Below, one piece after another: positions 42,470 to 55,845 of a stretch of 64,000 bases of DNA. Origin of the DNA: Streptomyces sp. NBC_00708. Lineage in GTDB: Bacteria; Actinomycetota; Actinomycetes; Streptomycetales; Streptomycetaceae. Each line of letters opens with the position of its first letter. The first letter of the stretch is position 1. Where the stretch lies: assembly GCA_036226585.1 (NCBI GenBank), contig CP108997.1, positions 1,612,001-1,676,000 of the forward strand. The letters are read 5' to 3'. Position numbers and translations under genes: made by a program. The notes under the pieces were generated by a model. The model was not told the origin of the DNA. It worked only from the letters and a program-made list of their open reading frames with translations, and did not search any database.

Positions 42470-43922
42470 TCAGACCATCAGGGAACGGTCCGTCGGGCGG
42501 ATCGGGGCCGGCAGGGCGCTGGCTCCGGTCAGGAAGCGGTCCACTCCGCGTGCCGCGGAGCGGCCCTCGGCGATGGCCCACACGATGAGGGACTGGCCGC
42601 GGCCCGCGTCACCGGCGACGAAGACGCCGCCGACGTTGGTCGCGTAGTCCGCGTCACGGGCGATGTTGCCGCGCTCGTCGAGCTCCAGACCGAACTGCTG
42701 GACCAGACCGTTGGCCTGGTCGGTGCCGGTGAAGCCCATCGCGAGCGTGACCAGCTGCGCGGGGATGACCCGCTCGGTGCCGGGCTTCTGCTCCAGCTTA
42801 CCGTCCTTGAACTCCACCTCGATCAGGTGGAGGGCCTGGACGTTGCCGTCCTCGTCGCCCTCGAAGTGGGTGGTCGAGACGGAGTAGACGCGCTCGCCGC
42901 CCTCCTCGTGCGCGGAGGTGACCTTGTAGAGCATGGGGAAGGTCGGCCAGGGCTGGTTGGCGTTCCGCTCCTCGCCCGGCTTGGGCATGATCTCCAGCTG
43001 GGTGACGGAGAGGGCGCCCTGGCGGTGCGCGGTGCCGACGCAGTCGGCGCCGGTGTCGCCGCCGCCGATGACGACGACGTGCTTGCCCTCGGCGGTGATC
43101 GGGGAGACCGTCAGGTCGCCCTCCTGCACCTTGTTGGCGAGCGGCAGGTACTCCATCGCGAAGTGCACGCCGTTCAGCTCGCGGCCCGGGACGGGCAGGT
43201 CGCGGGAGACGGTGGCGCCGGCGGCGATGACCACGGCGTCGTAACGGCGGCGCAGCTTCGCGGCGTCGATGTCCCGGCCGATCTCGGTCTCGGTGCGGAA
43301 CTTGGTGCCCTCCGCGCGCATCTGCTCGATGCGGCGGTTGATGTGCGACTTCTCCATCTTGAACTCGGGGATGCCGTAGCGCAGGAGGCCCCCGATGCGG
43401 TCCGCGCGCTCGTAGACGGCGACCGTGTGGCCGGCCCGGGTGAGCTGCTGGGCGGCGGCGAGACCGGCCGGGCCGGAGCCGATGACGGCGACGGTCTTGC
43501 CGGAGAGGCGCTCGGGCGGCTGCGGGGTGACGTCGCCGCTGTCCCACGCCTTGTCGATGATCGAGACCTCGACGTTCTTGATGGTGACGGCCGGCTGGTT
43601 GATGCCGAGCACGCACGCCGACTCGCAGGGGGCCGGGCACAGCCGCCCGGTGAACTCCGGGAAGTTGTTCGTGGCGTGCAGCCGCTCGGACGCGGCGGAC
43701 CAGTCCTCGCGGTAGGCGTAGTCGTTCCACTCGGGGATGAGGTTTCCGAGCGGGCAGCCGTTGTGGCAGAACGGGATGCCGCAGTCCATGCAGCGGCCGG
43801 CCTGCTTGCTGATGATCGGGAGCAGCGAGCCCGGAACGTAGACCTCGTTCCAGTCCTTGACGCGCTCGTCCACCGGACGGGTCTCGGCGACCTCGCGGCC
43901 GGTGGTCAGGAAGCCCTTGGGG

Positions 43923-43930
<8 letters not shown>
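42470..43930 (-). CDS. gltD: glutamate synthase (NADPH) small subunit
   Basis: 486 residues. N-terminal [4Fe-4S] cysteines Cys47, 50, 55, 59 and a second set Cys98, 102, 106. FAD motif [12 protein letters not shown] (149-160) and a second Rossmann motif GGGDTGADC for NADPH. It passes electrons from NADPH to GltB. Its start overlaps the gltB end by eight bases, so the pair is translationally coupled. Confidence 0.97.
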
Positions 43931-48482
<4,552 letters not shown>

Positions 48483-48540
48483 CGGCTCTCCCGTCGTCGT
48501 CGTGGCATATGCAGTGCCGAGGGACGACGTTGGCCCTCTG

Positions 48541-48560
48541 CGAAATTTCGTGCAGATTAC
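48541..48560. promoter_or_regulatory. palindrome and GlnR-box-like element upstream of gltB
   Basis: CGAAATTTCG at 48541-48550 is a perfect 10-bp palindrome with flanking CTG/CAG. On the minus strand 48560-48545 reads GTAAT-6 bases-GAAAT, one mismatch in each half from the GlnR pattern GTnAC-n6-GAAAC. It lies 60-80 bases upstream of the gltB start. Confidence 0.4.
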
Positions 48561-48723
48561 ATGATGGGGCGCTTCTCAAAAAGCGGATGAACCGTTCCAA
48601 CATACGGACACCGTCGAGGACGGTGGAGTGGGTCGCTGTCGGAGGATCGGCGCCCGGGAGACCGCGGAGAGCAGGCGTCGTTGCCTGCGGTGTCTACGGC
48701 TCTTGCCCGGTGGCAGCGGAAAC

Positions 48724-48739
48724 GAAACCGCCGGGTAAT
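48724..48739. promoter_or_regulatory. second GlnR-box-like element in the gltB-VIT gap
   Basis: GAAAC-cgccgg-GTAAT, matching the b-site/a-site order and 6-base spacing of GlnR boxes except for the last T. The rest of the 412-base gap (48483-48894) shows no gene; it should hold the gltB promoter. Confidence 0.3.
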
Positions 48740-48867
48740 GGCTACTTATGTGTAGCCCTGCATAGAGACTCATTTTACGGTGCGCGGGGCGGTCCCGCCC
48801 AGTGGCGCGGACCAAGACGTACGTCACACGCATGGCCTGCGTGTGACGGGCCGATTACATGGACGGG

Positions 48868-48896
48868 GACCGCCCGGACCGGGGAAAGGGGCGGTC
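48868..48896 (-). terminator. hairpin at the VIT gene end
   Basis: GACCGCCC (48868-48875) and GGGCGGTC (48889-48896) form an 8-bp stem that overlaps the VIT stop codon. Confidence 0.5.
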
Positions 48897-49629
48897 AGCC
48901 GCCGACGGCGACGCCGAACAGCGCGCCCAGGCCGTACGTGATCGCGGCGGCGGCACCGCCGAGGGCCAGCTGGCGCAGCCCGCTGAACCACCAGCTGCGG
49001 GCGGTCACCCGGGCCACCACCGCGCCGCAGCCGAACAGCCCGGCCAGCGCCAGCAGCACCGCCGGCCACATCGCGTCCGCGCCGAGCAGATAGGGCAGCA
49101 CGGGCAGCAGGGCGCCCAGCGCGAAGGCGCCGAACGAGGAGACCGCGGCCACCAGCGGCGAGGGCAGGTCGCCCGGGTCGATGCCCAGCTCCTCGCGGGC
49201 GTGTATCTCCAGGGCCTGCTCCGGGTCGCGCGAGAGCTGGCGGGCGACCTCGCGGGCGAGCGCGGGCTCGACGCCCCGGGACTCGTAGAGCCCGGCGAGC
49301 TCCCGCTCCTCGTCCACGGGGTGCTTGCGCAGCTCGCGCCGCTCGACGTCCAGCTCGGCCTCGACCAGCTCGCGCTGGGAGGCGACGGAGGTGTACTCGC
49401 CGGCCGCCATGGAGAAGGCGCCGGCGGCCAGACCGGCCAGCCCGGTGATGACGATCGTGCGGTGCAAGACGTCGCCGCCGGCGACCCCGGTCATCAGGGC
49501 GAGGTTCGAGACGAGCCCGTCCATCGCGCCGAAGACCGCCGGACGCAGCCAGCCGCCGTTGACATCACGGTGGGTGTGGTTGTCCCGGTGGGCCTCGTGC
49601 AGTACGGCGTCGGTCTCGATGATGGCCAC
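48895..49629 (-). CDS. VIT1/CCC1 family metal transporter
   Basis: 244 residues. Helix 1 region GGWLRPAVFGAMDGLVSNLALMTGV is the VIT signature, followed by GLAAGAFSMAAGEYTSVASQRE, and a charged cytosolic metal-binding domain rich in Glu (VEAELDVERRELRKHPVDEERELAGLY). Three further membrane segments follow. The family moves Fe2+ or Mn2+ out of the cytosol by proton exchange. Divergent from the ADP-ribosylglycohydrolase operon. Confidence 0.92.
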   Translation of the reverse strand: MAIIETDAVLHEAHRDNHTHRDVNGGWLRPAVFGAMDGLVSNLALMTGVAGGDVLHRTIVITGLAGLAAGAFSMAAGEYTSVASQRELVEAELDVERRELRKHPVDEERELAGLYESRGVEPALAREVARQLSRDPEQALEIHAREELGIDPGDLPSPLVAAVSSFGAFALGALLPVLPYLLGADAMWPAVLLALAGLFGCGAVVARVTARSWWFSGLRQLALGGAAAAITYGLGALFGVAVGG

Positions 49630-49723
49630 GGCCTATCCCTCTCCCCTGCTTCCGGAGACGGACTCCTGCCCGCCCGCCCCCGCTCGACACCCTCGAAAGT
49701 ACGCGCGAAAAATCGCTCCTGCC

Positions 49724-49781
49724 AGCAAGGAAGGCCGTACTTACCACCCTGAGTAACCGGATAGGTACGGCTTCCCTTGCT
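49724..49781. promoter_or_regulatory. long imperfect inverted repeat between VIT and the ADP-ribosylglycohydrolase operon
   Basis: AGCAAGGAAGGCCGTAC (49724-49740) and GTACGGCTTCCCTTGCT (49765-49781) are near-complementary, and the match extends a few bases inward (TTA/TAGG). It occupies the middle of the divergent promoter region. Operator, or cruciform or hairpin in a leader. Confidence 0.45.
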
Positions 49782-49901
49782 GTCCGGAAGGTTTCATCCG
49801 AGTGGCCCTTTTGTGTGGATAACCGGCCTTCGTCCGGTCTCCGCGTGGAACGGATCCCACAGGCACGAGTACTGGCTCGGTACGAGCGAAGGGTCGACGC
49901 G

Positions 49902-51197
49902 ATGGAGACAGTCGCAGGAAATCCGACGGCGCCGCGGGCGGGCGGCACACACACGGCACGGCTCCCGGACGCCCCGGACCGGGGCGGGCCCCGCGACCGG
50001 GCCAGGGGCGCCCTGCTCGGCCTCGCGGTCGGGGACGCGCTCGGCGCCCCCGCGGAGAACATGCGGCCCTCCGAGATCCGCCGCCGCTGGGGACGGATCG
50101 AGGGCTTCGTCAGCGACGACCCGGCGGGCACCGACGACACCGAGTACGCGATCTTCTCCGGGCTGCTGCTGGCCCGGCACGGCTCGGACCTGACCGTCAC
50201 CGACGTCGAGCGGGCCTGGCGGCTGTGGATCGCCGACCTGGACGAGGGGCCGTTCCGGGGCGCCGGCTTCAGCGAGCGCGGCACGCTGGAGAACCTGCGC
50301 CGGGGCCTGGCCGCCCCGATCTCCGCCCAGCACCGGCACGCCTGGAGCGACGGCCTGGCGATGCGGGCCGCGCCCTTCGGCGTCTTCGCGGCCGGCCGCC
50401 CCGCCGAGGCGGCACGGCTGGTCGCGGTCGACGGCCGGGTCAGCCACGAGGGCGAGGGCATCTACGGCGGCCAGGCGGTGGCCGCCGGGGTGGCCGCCGC
50501 GATGACGGGCGCCGGGGTCACCTCGGTGATCGCCGCCGCGCTCTCCGTCATCCCCATGGACTCCTGGACGGCCCGCTCGCTGCGCCGCGCGGTGACGGCG
50601 GCGCGGCGCCCGTACCCCGACCGCCTCACCGGGGAACGCGCGGTCCGCTCGGCCGTGGTGGTCGGCGGCTACCCGTGGACGGACCTGGCACCGGAGGCGG
50701 TGGGCCTGGCGTTCGGCGCCTTCGCGGCGGCGCGCGGCGACTTCCGTACGGCGGTGCTGATGGCGGTCAACATGGGCCGGGACGCCGATACGACGGCCGC
50801 GGTGGCGGGTGCCCTGTCCGGCGCCCTGCACGGCGCGTCGGCGATCCCGCGCATCTGGTCGGACGCGATCGGCCCGGTACGCGGAAGCTGCCTGCCCTCG
50901 ATGCGGGGCCACCACGTGGTGGACATCGCGGACCTGCTGGTGGCGGGGGCCGCCGAGGCGGCCGCACCCGGCGAACCGCCCCCTCGCGCGCCGGGGGCCG
51001 GCCCGGCGGCGGGCACGGACGAAGGGGCGGGCCGCAGCTCGGCGGCGGACGGCGGGCCCGGCCCCGGGCGGGATCCGGCAGACCCGGACGGACCGGCGGG
51101 CCGCCCCCCGGCCGGGGGCGCGGAGCCGGCCTCCGCAGCGGCCGGGCCCGCACGGCCGGGCGCCCGCCCCACCGGCGCCGGGGCGGTGTCCCGGTGA
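49902..51197 (+). CDS. ADP-ribosylglycohydrolase-family protein 1 (canonical metal site)
   Basis: 431 residues from ATG 49902 (GAAGG upstream). ARH/DraG fold: GLAVGDALGAPAE (40-52), first metal motif TDDT (77-80), second metal motif GRDADT with Asp294 and Asp296, then AVAGALSGALHG. All di-magnesium ligands are present, so it should be active. The last ~110 residues are a disordered Pro/Ala/Gly tail. ARH enzymes remove ADP-ribose or related ribosyl groups from proteins, nucleotides or small molecules. First of seven overlapping genes. Confidence 0.88.
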   Translation: METVAGNPTAPRAGGTHTARLPDAPDRGGPRDRARGALLGLAVGDALGAPAENMRPSEIRRRWGRIEGFVSDDPAGTDDTEYAIFSGLLLARHGSDLTVTDVERAWRLWIADLDEGPFRGAGFSERGTLENLRRGLAAPISAQHRHAWSDGLAMRAAPFGVFAAGRPAEAARLVAVDGRVSHEGEGIYGGQAVAAGVAAAMTGAGVTSVIAAALSVIPMDSWTARSLRRAVTAARRPYPDRLTGERAVRSAVVVGGYPWTDLAPEAVGLAFGAFAAARGDFRTAVLMAVNMGRDADTTAAVAGALSGALHGASAIPRIWSDAIGPVRGSCLPSMRGHHVVDIADLLVAGAAEAAAPGEPPPRAPGAGPAAGTDEGAGRSSAADGGPGPGRDPADPDGPAGRPPAGGAEPASAAAGPARPGARPTGAGAVSR

Positions 51198-52459
51198 GCG
51201 GCCGGCGCGCCCGCGTCGAGGGGCTGCTGATCGGGCTGGCCGCCGGGGACGCCGCGGGGTGGCCGGCGGCGCGGCACCGGGCGGCCCGAATGCCGGAGTG
51301 GACCCGGCGCCTGACCCGTGAGCTGGACACCTTCGCCGAGCAGAACGCGACGACCACGCTCCCCGTACCCATCGCGCTCAACCAGCCGCCCGAACCGCTG
51401 CGGCTCGGCCCGTCCGACGACGCCGAGTGGGCGGCGTTCGCGGCGGCGACCGTACTGGCGGCGAACGGACCGGGGCAGGTGCGGGCCGGGGCGGGCTCCG
51501 GACCCGGACAGCCGCGGCCCGACGCGGACGGCGTCGACGGACGGGTGCGCGCCGCCGTGGCCGGGGCCTGGAACGCGCTGGCCGCCGAGGTCGCCGCCGC
51601 CGCGGCCCGCGCGCCCGAGGTGGAGGCGGCGGTGCTGCCGCTGCGCGCCCGGATCTCGGTGCGGGCGGGGCTCGGCAACCTCGCCGCCGGGCTCCGGCCG
51701 CCCGCCACCGGACACGACAACCCGCACTACTTCGACGACGCGGCGTGCGTACGGGCGGCCGTGCTGGCGGTCGTGCACCCGGGCGACCCCGGCGCGGCGG
51801 CGGACCTCGCGGAGTTCGACGCGCGCTACACGCAGGACGGCGACGGGGTGCACGGGGCGCGGGCGATGGCCGCCGCGATCGCCGGGGCGCTCGGCGGGGC
51901 GGACGTCGACACGGCGGTGAACGCCGCGCTCGCCCAGCTCCCCGACGGCACCGAGATCGCCCGCAACGCGGCCCACGCGGTCCGGATCGCCCGGGAGTTC
52001 GCCGGGGAGCGGGCCGGCGCGTTCGCCCTGGTCCCGGTCCTGGAACACCAGATCGTGGACCACGTCTACAGCTACGGGATCGCCGCCGCCGAGACCGTAC
52101 CGGTCGCCCTCGCCCTGGCCACCGCGTCCCGGGGCGACATCGCGCAGGCCGTGCCCGCGGCGGCCTGCCTGTCCCGGGTCGCGGACTCGGCGCCCGCCCT
52201 GGCCGGGGCGCTGACCGGGACGCTGGGCTCGATCGGTTCCGTGCCCGACGGCTGGCGCGAGACCTGCCGGACCCTCGCCGGCTGCGCGCTGCCCCGGCTC
52301 GCGGGCACGGATCTGCTCGAACTCGCCGGGCTGCTGGCAGACACGGAACCGGCACCCATGGGTGGACAATTCGGACATGACTTCCACCGTGCCCCCGGCG
52401 CCCACGACGTCCCCCTCCCCCACGACAGCCACGACACCCGCGGCGCCCACGCTCGATGA
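51194..52459 (+). CDS. ADP-ribosylglycohydrolase-family protein 2 (degenerate metal site)
   Basis: 421 residues from GTG 51194, overlapping gene 1 by four bases (GTGA). The fold is recognisable: GLAAGDAAGWPAA (14-26) and SDDA (74-77) instead of TDDT. The second motif reads RVADSAPALAGAL, so the first Asp is Val329 while Asp331 and Ser332 remain. One metal ligand is thus lost. It may be inactive, partner-bound or differently specific. The C-terminal 80 bases overlap the next gene. Confidence 0.8.
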   Translation: MSGRRARVEGLLIGLAAGDAAGWPAARHRAARMPEWTRRLTRELDTFAEQNATTTLPVPIALNQPPEPLRLGPSDDAEWAAFAAATVLAANGPGQVRAGAGSGPGQPRPDADGVDGRVRAAVAGAWNALAAEVAAAAARAPEVEAAVLPLRARISVRAGLGNLAAGLRPPATGHDNPHYFDDAACVRAAVLAVVHPGDPGAAADLAEFDARYTQDGDGVHGARAMAAAIAGALGGADVDTAVNAALAQLPDGTEIARNAAHAVRIAREFAGERAGAFALVPVLEHQIVDHVYSYGIAAAETVPVALALATASRGDIAQAVPAAACLSRVADSAPALAGALTGTLGSIGSVPDGWRETCRTLAGCALPRLAGTDLLELAGLLADTEPAPMGGQFGHDFHRAPGAHDVPLPHDSHDTRGAHAR

Positions 52460-53588
52460 CCGGATCGCGGGCGCCCTCGTCGGCGCCGCGGTCGGCGACG
52501 CGCTCGGCGGCCCGGTCGAGGGCCGCCACCCGGACCAGATCACGGCGCGCCACGGCGGCCGGATCACCGGGATCGTCGGCCCCTGGGACGGCGACGACTG
52601 GCGCACCGCCCGCCCGATCGCCCCGTACCACAAGGGAGATGGGCATGTCACCGACGACACCCTGATGACCCACGCGCTGGTCCGGGTGTACGGGAAGGTG
52701 CGCGGCCATCTCGACGCGTACGCGGTCGCCGACCACCTCGTACCGGAGATGATCGGCGAGCCGCGCTGGATTCCGGAGCTGGAGGCGGAGGCGCTGCCGC
52801 TCCAGCGGGTCTTCCTCGCGGAGAAGTGGATCGTCGCCCGGCTGCACTACGGCCACGTCGACCCGCGCGAGGCGGGCTCCGGAAACATCGTCAACTGCGG
52901 GGCCGCGATGTACATGGCCCCGGTCGGTCTGGTGAACGCCGCCCATCCGCGGGCGGCGTACGCCGAGGCGATCGACGTCGCGGGCGCCCATCAGTCGAGT
53001 TACGGCAGGGAGGCGGCGGGCGTCTTCGCGGCGGGGGTCGCCGCCGCCTGCGCGCCCGGGGCGACGCCCGCCTCGGTCGTCGAGGCGTGTCTGTCGCTCG
53101 CCAAGGACGGCACCCGCTCCGCCATCGAGGCGGTCTGCGAAACGGCCGCCCGCCACCAGGACTTCGAGGCGGCGCTCGTCCCGCTCCGCGAGGCCGTCGC
53201 CCCCTTCGACACCGTCGGCCCCGACTACCGCGCCCCCTCGCTCGGCGCCCGTCGCCCCTCCCGGCTGCACGCCATCGAGGAGCTGCCCGTCGCGCTCGGC
53301 ATGCTGCTCGTGGCCGGCGGGGACTACCGGCGGGCGGTCCTCGGCTCGGTCAACTACGGGCGCGACTGCGACTCGATCGCCACCATGAGCGGCGCGCTCA
53401 CGGGCGCCCTGCACGGCGAGCGGGCCGTCCCCGCCGACTGGGCGGCGACGGTCGCTGAGGCCAGCCGCCTCGATCTGCGCGCCCCGGCCCGGACGCTGGC
53501 GGAGGTCGCCCGCGAGGTGTTCGCCCGGGACACCGCCCGCCGCCGCACCCATGAGGCCGCCTTCGCGACGCTGGCGGGGACATCGTGA
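52377..53588 (+). CDS. ADP-ribosylglycohydrolase-family protein 3 (canonical metal site)
   Basis: 403 residues from ATG 52377 (a GTG at 52362 is possible). It starts inside gene 2, overlapping by 83 bases. A Thr/Pro/Ser linker (residues 1-25) precedes GAAVGDALGGPVEG (36-49), TDDT (92-95) and GRDCDS with Asp330 and Asp332. All metal ligands are present. GSGNIVNCGAAMYMAPVGLVNA is typical of the COG1397 subgroup. Confidence 0.87.
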   Translation: MTSTVPPAPTTSPSPTTATTPAAPTLDDRIAGALVGAAVGDALGGPVEGRHPDQITARHGGRITGIVGPWDGDDWRTARPIAPYHKGDGHVTDDTLMTHALVRVYGKVRGHLDAYAVADHLVPEMIGEPRWIPELEAEALPLQRVFLAEKWIVARLHYGHVDPREAGSGNIVNCGAAMYMAPVGLVNAAHPRAAYAEAIDVAGAHQSSYGREAAGVFAAGVAAACAPGATPASVVEACLSLAKDGTRSAIEAVCETAARHQDFEAALVPLREAVAPFDTVGPDYRAPSLGARRPSRLHAIEELPVALGMLLVAGGDYRRAVLGSVNYGRDCDSIATMSGALTGALHGERAVPADWAATVAEASRLDLRAPARTLAEVAREVFARDTARRRTHEAAFATLAGTS

Positions 53589-54964
53589 CCGCGGCGGTGC
53601 GCGTGACCTGGGTGCAGCCGGAGGACCTGGTGGGCCACGAGCTGCGGCAGGCCGACGAGGACGGGCGCGACGCACGCGCCCTCGCACGCCGGTGGTACGA
53701 GGCCGGCGGCTCCCCCGCCCCGGAGCGCGCCGGCGCCTCCGATCCCGGTGCCCCGCCCGGACTCCGCGCCGTCGCCGAACGGCTGCTGGACGAACTCGCC
53801 CTGCTGGAATCCCCGCTGGCCGGCGACGAACCGGAGGGCCTGGACGCGATCCGGGCCGCCTGCCCGCAGTGGCCGCACGCCCGGAGCGGCCCGGCGGCCG
53901 GCCGGGAGCGGCTGCACGCGGCCTGGCTGGGCCGCGCCGCCGGCTGCCTGCTGGGCAAACCGGTCGAGAAGCTGCCCCTGGAAGGCATCCGCGCCCTGGC
54001 CCGCGCCACCGGCAACTGGCCGCTGGACACCTGGTTCACCGCCCGGGGCCTGCCCGCTCCGCTGGCCGCCACCTATCCGTGGAACCGGCGCTCCGCGGCC
54101 ACCTCGCTGGCCGAGAACATCGACGGGATGCCCGAGGACGACGACCTCAACCACCCGTTGCTCGCCCTGCTGCTGCTCCGGCGCCACGGCACCTCGTTCA
54201 CCACCGCGGACCTGGCCCGGCTGTGGCTGGACGAGCTGCCGGCGGGGCGTACGTTCACCGCCGAGCGGATCGCGTACCGCAACCTGCTCGACGGCATCGA
54301 GCCACCGGACACCGCCCGGTACCGCAACCCGTTCCGGGAGTGGATCGGCGCGCAGATCCGGGCCGACGTGCACGGCTGGACCCGGCCCGGCGACCCGGCG
54401 GGCGCGGCGGAGCAGGCGTACCGCGACGCGGTCCTCACCCACACCGGGAACGGCGTCTACGGCGCGATGTTCACGGCGGCGGCGCTGGCCGAGGCCGCCG
54501 CGGGCGAGACCGATGTGCACGGCTGCCTGGCCACCGGCCTGCGCGTGGTGCCGCCGCGCTCGCGGTACGCCCGAGCGGTACGGGACGGCATCGGCACCGC
54601 CCGCGAGGAAAGGGACTTCGATACGGTCGTCGACCGGTTGCACGCGGCGTACGGCAGGTATCACTGGGTGCATGTGCTGCCCAACGCGGCCCTGCTGGCC
54701 GCCGCCCTCACCCACGCCGACGGCGACTTCACCGGCTCCGTCTGCAAGGCGGTCTCCGGCGGCTGGGACACCGACTCCAACGGCGCGACCGCCGGTTCGC
54801 TCGCCGGGCTGCTCGCCGGGCGGCCGGACGCGCTGCCCGAGCGGTGGACCACCCCGCTGAAGAACCGGCTCGCCACGTCCGTCCCCGGCTTCGACGGGGC
54901 CGGCTTCGACACCCTGGCCGCCCTGACCCACCGGCTCACCCACGAGGAGGCACTCCGCCCATGA
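53585..54964 (+). CDS. ADP-ribosylglycohydrolase-family protein 4 (divergent, N-terminally extended)
   Basis: 459 residues from GTG 53585, overlapping gene 3 by four bases. About 110 extra N-terminal residues of unknown fold precede GRAAGCLLGKPVE (117-128), where the usual Asp of GDALG is Cys121. Metal motifs are EDDD (184-187) and WDTDS with Asp395 and Asp397. The site is probably functional, with a distinct substrate pocket. It has the lowest resemblance to gene 1 of the four. Confidence 0.82.
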   Translation: MTAAVRVTWVQPEDLVGHELRQADEDGRDARALARRWYEAGGSPAPERAGASDPGAPPGLRAVAERLLDELALLESPLAGDEPEGLDAIRAACPQWPHARSGPAAGRERLHAAWLGRAAGCLLGKPVEKLPLEGIRALARATGNWPLDTWFTARGLPAPLAATYPWNRRSAATSLAENIDGMPEDDDLNHPLLALLLLRRHGTSFTTADLARLWLDELPAGRTFTAERIAYRNLLDGIEPPDTARYRNPFREWIGAQIRADVHGWTRPGDPAGAAEQAYRDAVLTHTGNGVYGAMFTAAALAEAAAGETDVHGCLATGLRVVPPRSRYARAVRDGIGTAREERDFDTVVDRLHAAYGRYHWVHVLPNAALLAAALTHADGDFTGSVCKAVSGGWDTDSNGATAGSLAGLLAGRPDALPERWTTPLKNRLATSVPGFDGAGFDTLAALTHRLTHEEALRP

Positions 54965-55845
54965 CCAGGATCGCGGTGCTCGGCAGCACCAATATGGATC
55001 TGGTGGCCTACGTAGACCGGGCCCCGGAACGCGGACGGACCGTCACCGGACGGGAGTTCCGCACCGTCCCCGGCGGCAAGGGCGCCAACCAGGCCGTCGC
55101 CGCCGCCCGCGCGGGCGGTGACGTGATGATGATCGGCGCGGTCGGCGACGACGAGTACGGCGTACGGATGCGGGAGAACCTGGAGCACTCCGGCGTCGAC
55201 ACCGATCTGCTGCACACCGCCGAGGGCTCCAGCGGCACCGCGCACATCGTGGTCGACGCCAAGGGCTCCAACGCGATCGTGGTCATCCCCGGCGCCAACG
55301 GCACCGTCACCGCGCTCGGACCCGGCGAGATCGCCGCCATCGCCGAGGCCGACCTGCTGCTGCTCCAGCTGGAGCTGCCGCTGTCCGCCGTGACCGAGGG
55401 CGCCCGCGCCGCCCACGCCCAGGGCGTACGCACCCTCCTCACCCCCTCCCCCGTCCAGGAGCTGCCCTGCGAACTCCTCGACCACATCGACCTGCTGATC
55501 CCCAACGAGCACGAGGCGGCCGAGCTGTCCGGCTACGACGACCCGCACGCGGCGGCCGAGATCCTGCTCGGCCGGGTCCCGGCGGTGCTCATCACGCTCG
55601 GCTCGAAGGGCTGCCTGTACGCGGCCCGGGGCAGCCGCACCATCCACTTCCCCGCCCCGGACGTCACCGCCGTCGACACCACCGGCGCCGGGGACACCTT
55701 CGTCGGCACGCTGGCCGTGGCGCTCGGCGAGGGGCGGCCGATCCCGCAGGCCGTCGCCTGGGCCTCGGCCGCCGCCGCGCTCTGCGTACAGAAACCGGGC
55801 GCCTCGGTCTCCATGCCGTACCGCAGCGAAATCGACGCCGCGTGA
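54961..55845 (+). CDS. rbsK: ribokinase-family sugar kinase (PfkB)
   Basis: 294 residues, ATG overlapping the preceding TGA (ATGA). Substrate motif VPGGKGANQAVAAARAGG near 36-53 and catalytic DTTGAGD (239-245, base Asp245). GSTNMDLV at the N-terminus is ribokinase-like. It phosphorylates ribose at C5. After four ARH-like enzymes, the ribose could come from the released N-glycosidic product. No ribose transporter is adjacent. Confidence 0.9.
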   Translation: MTRIAVLGSTNMDLVAYVDRAPERGRTVTGREFRTVPGGKGANQAVAAARAGGDVMMIGAVGDDEYGVRMRENLEHSGVDTDLLHTAEGSSGTAHIVVDAKGSNAIVVIPGANGTVTALGPGEIAAIAEADLLLLQLELPLSAVTEGARAAHAQGVRTLLTPSPVQELPCELLDHIDLLIPNEHEAAELSGYDDPHAAAEILLGRVPAVLITLGSKGCLYAARGSRTIHFPAPDVTAVDTTGAGDTFVGTLAVALGEGRPIPQAVAWASAAAALCVQKPGASVSMPYRSEIDAA

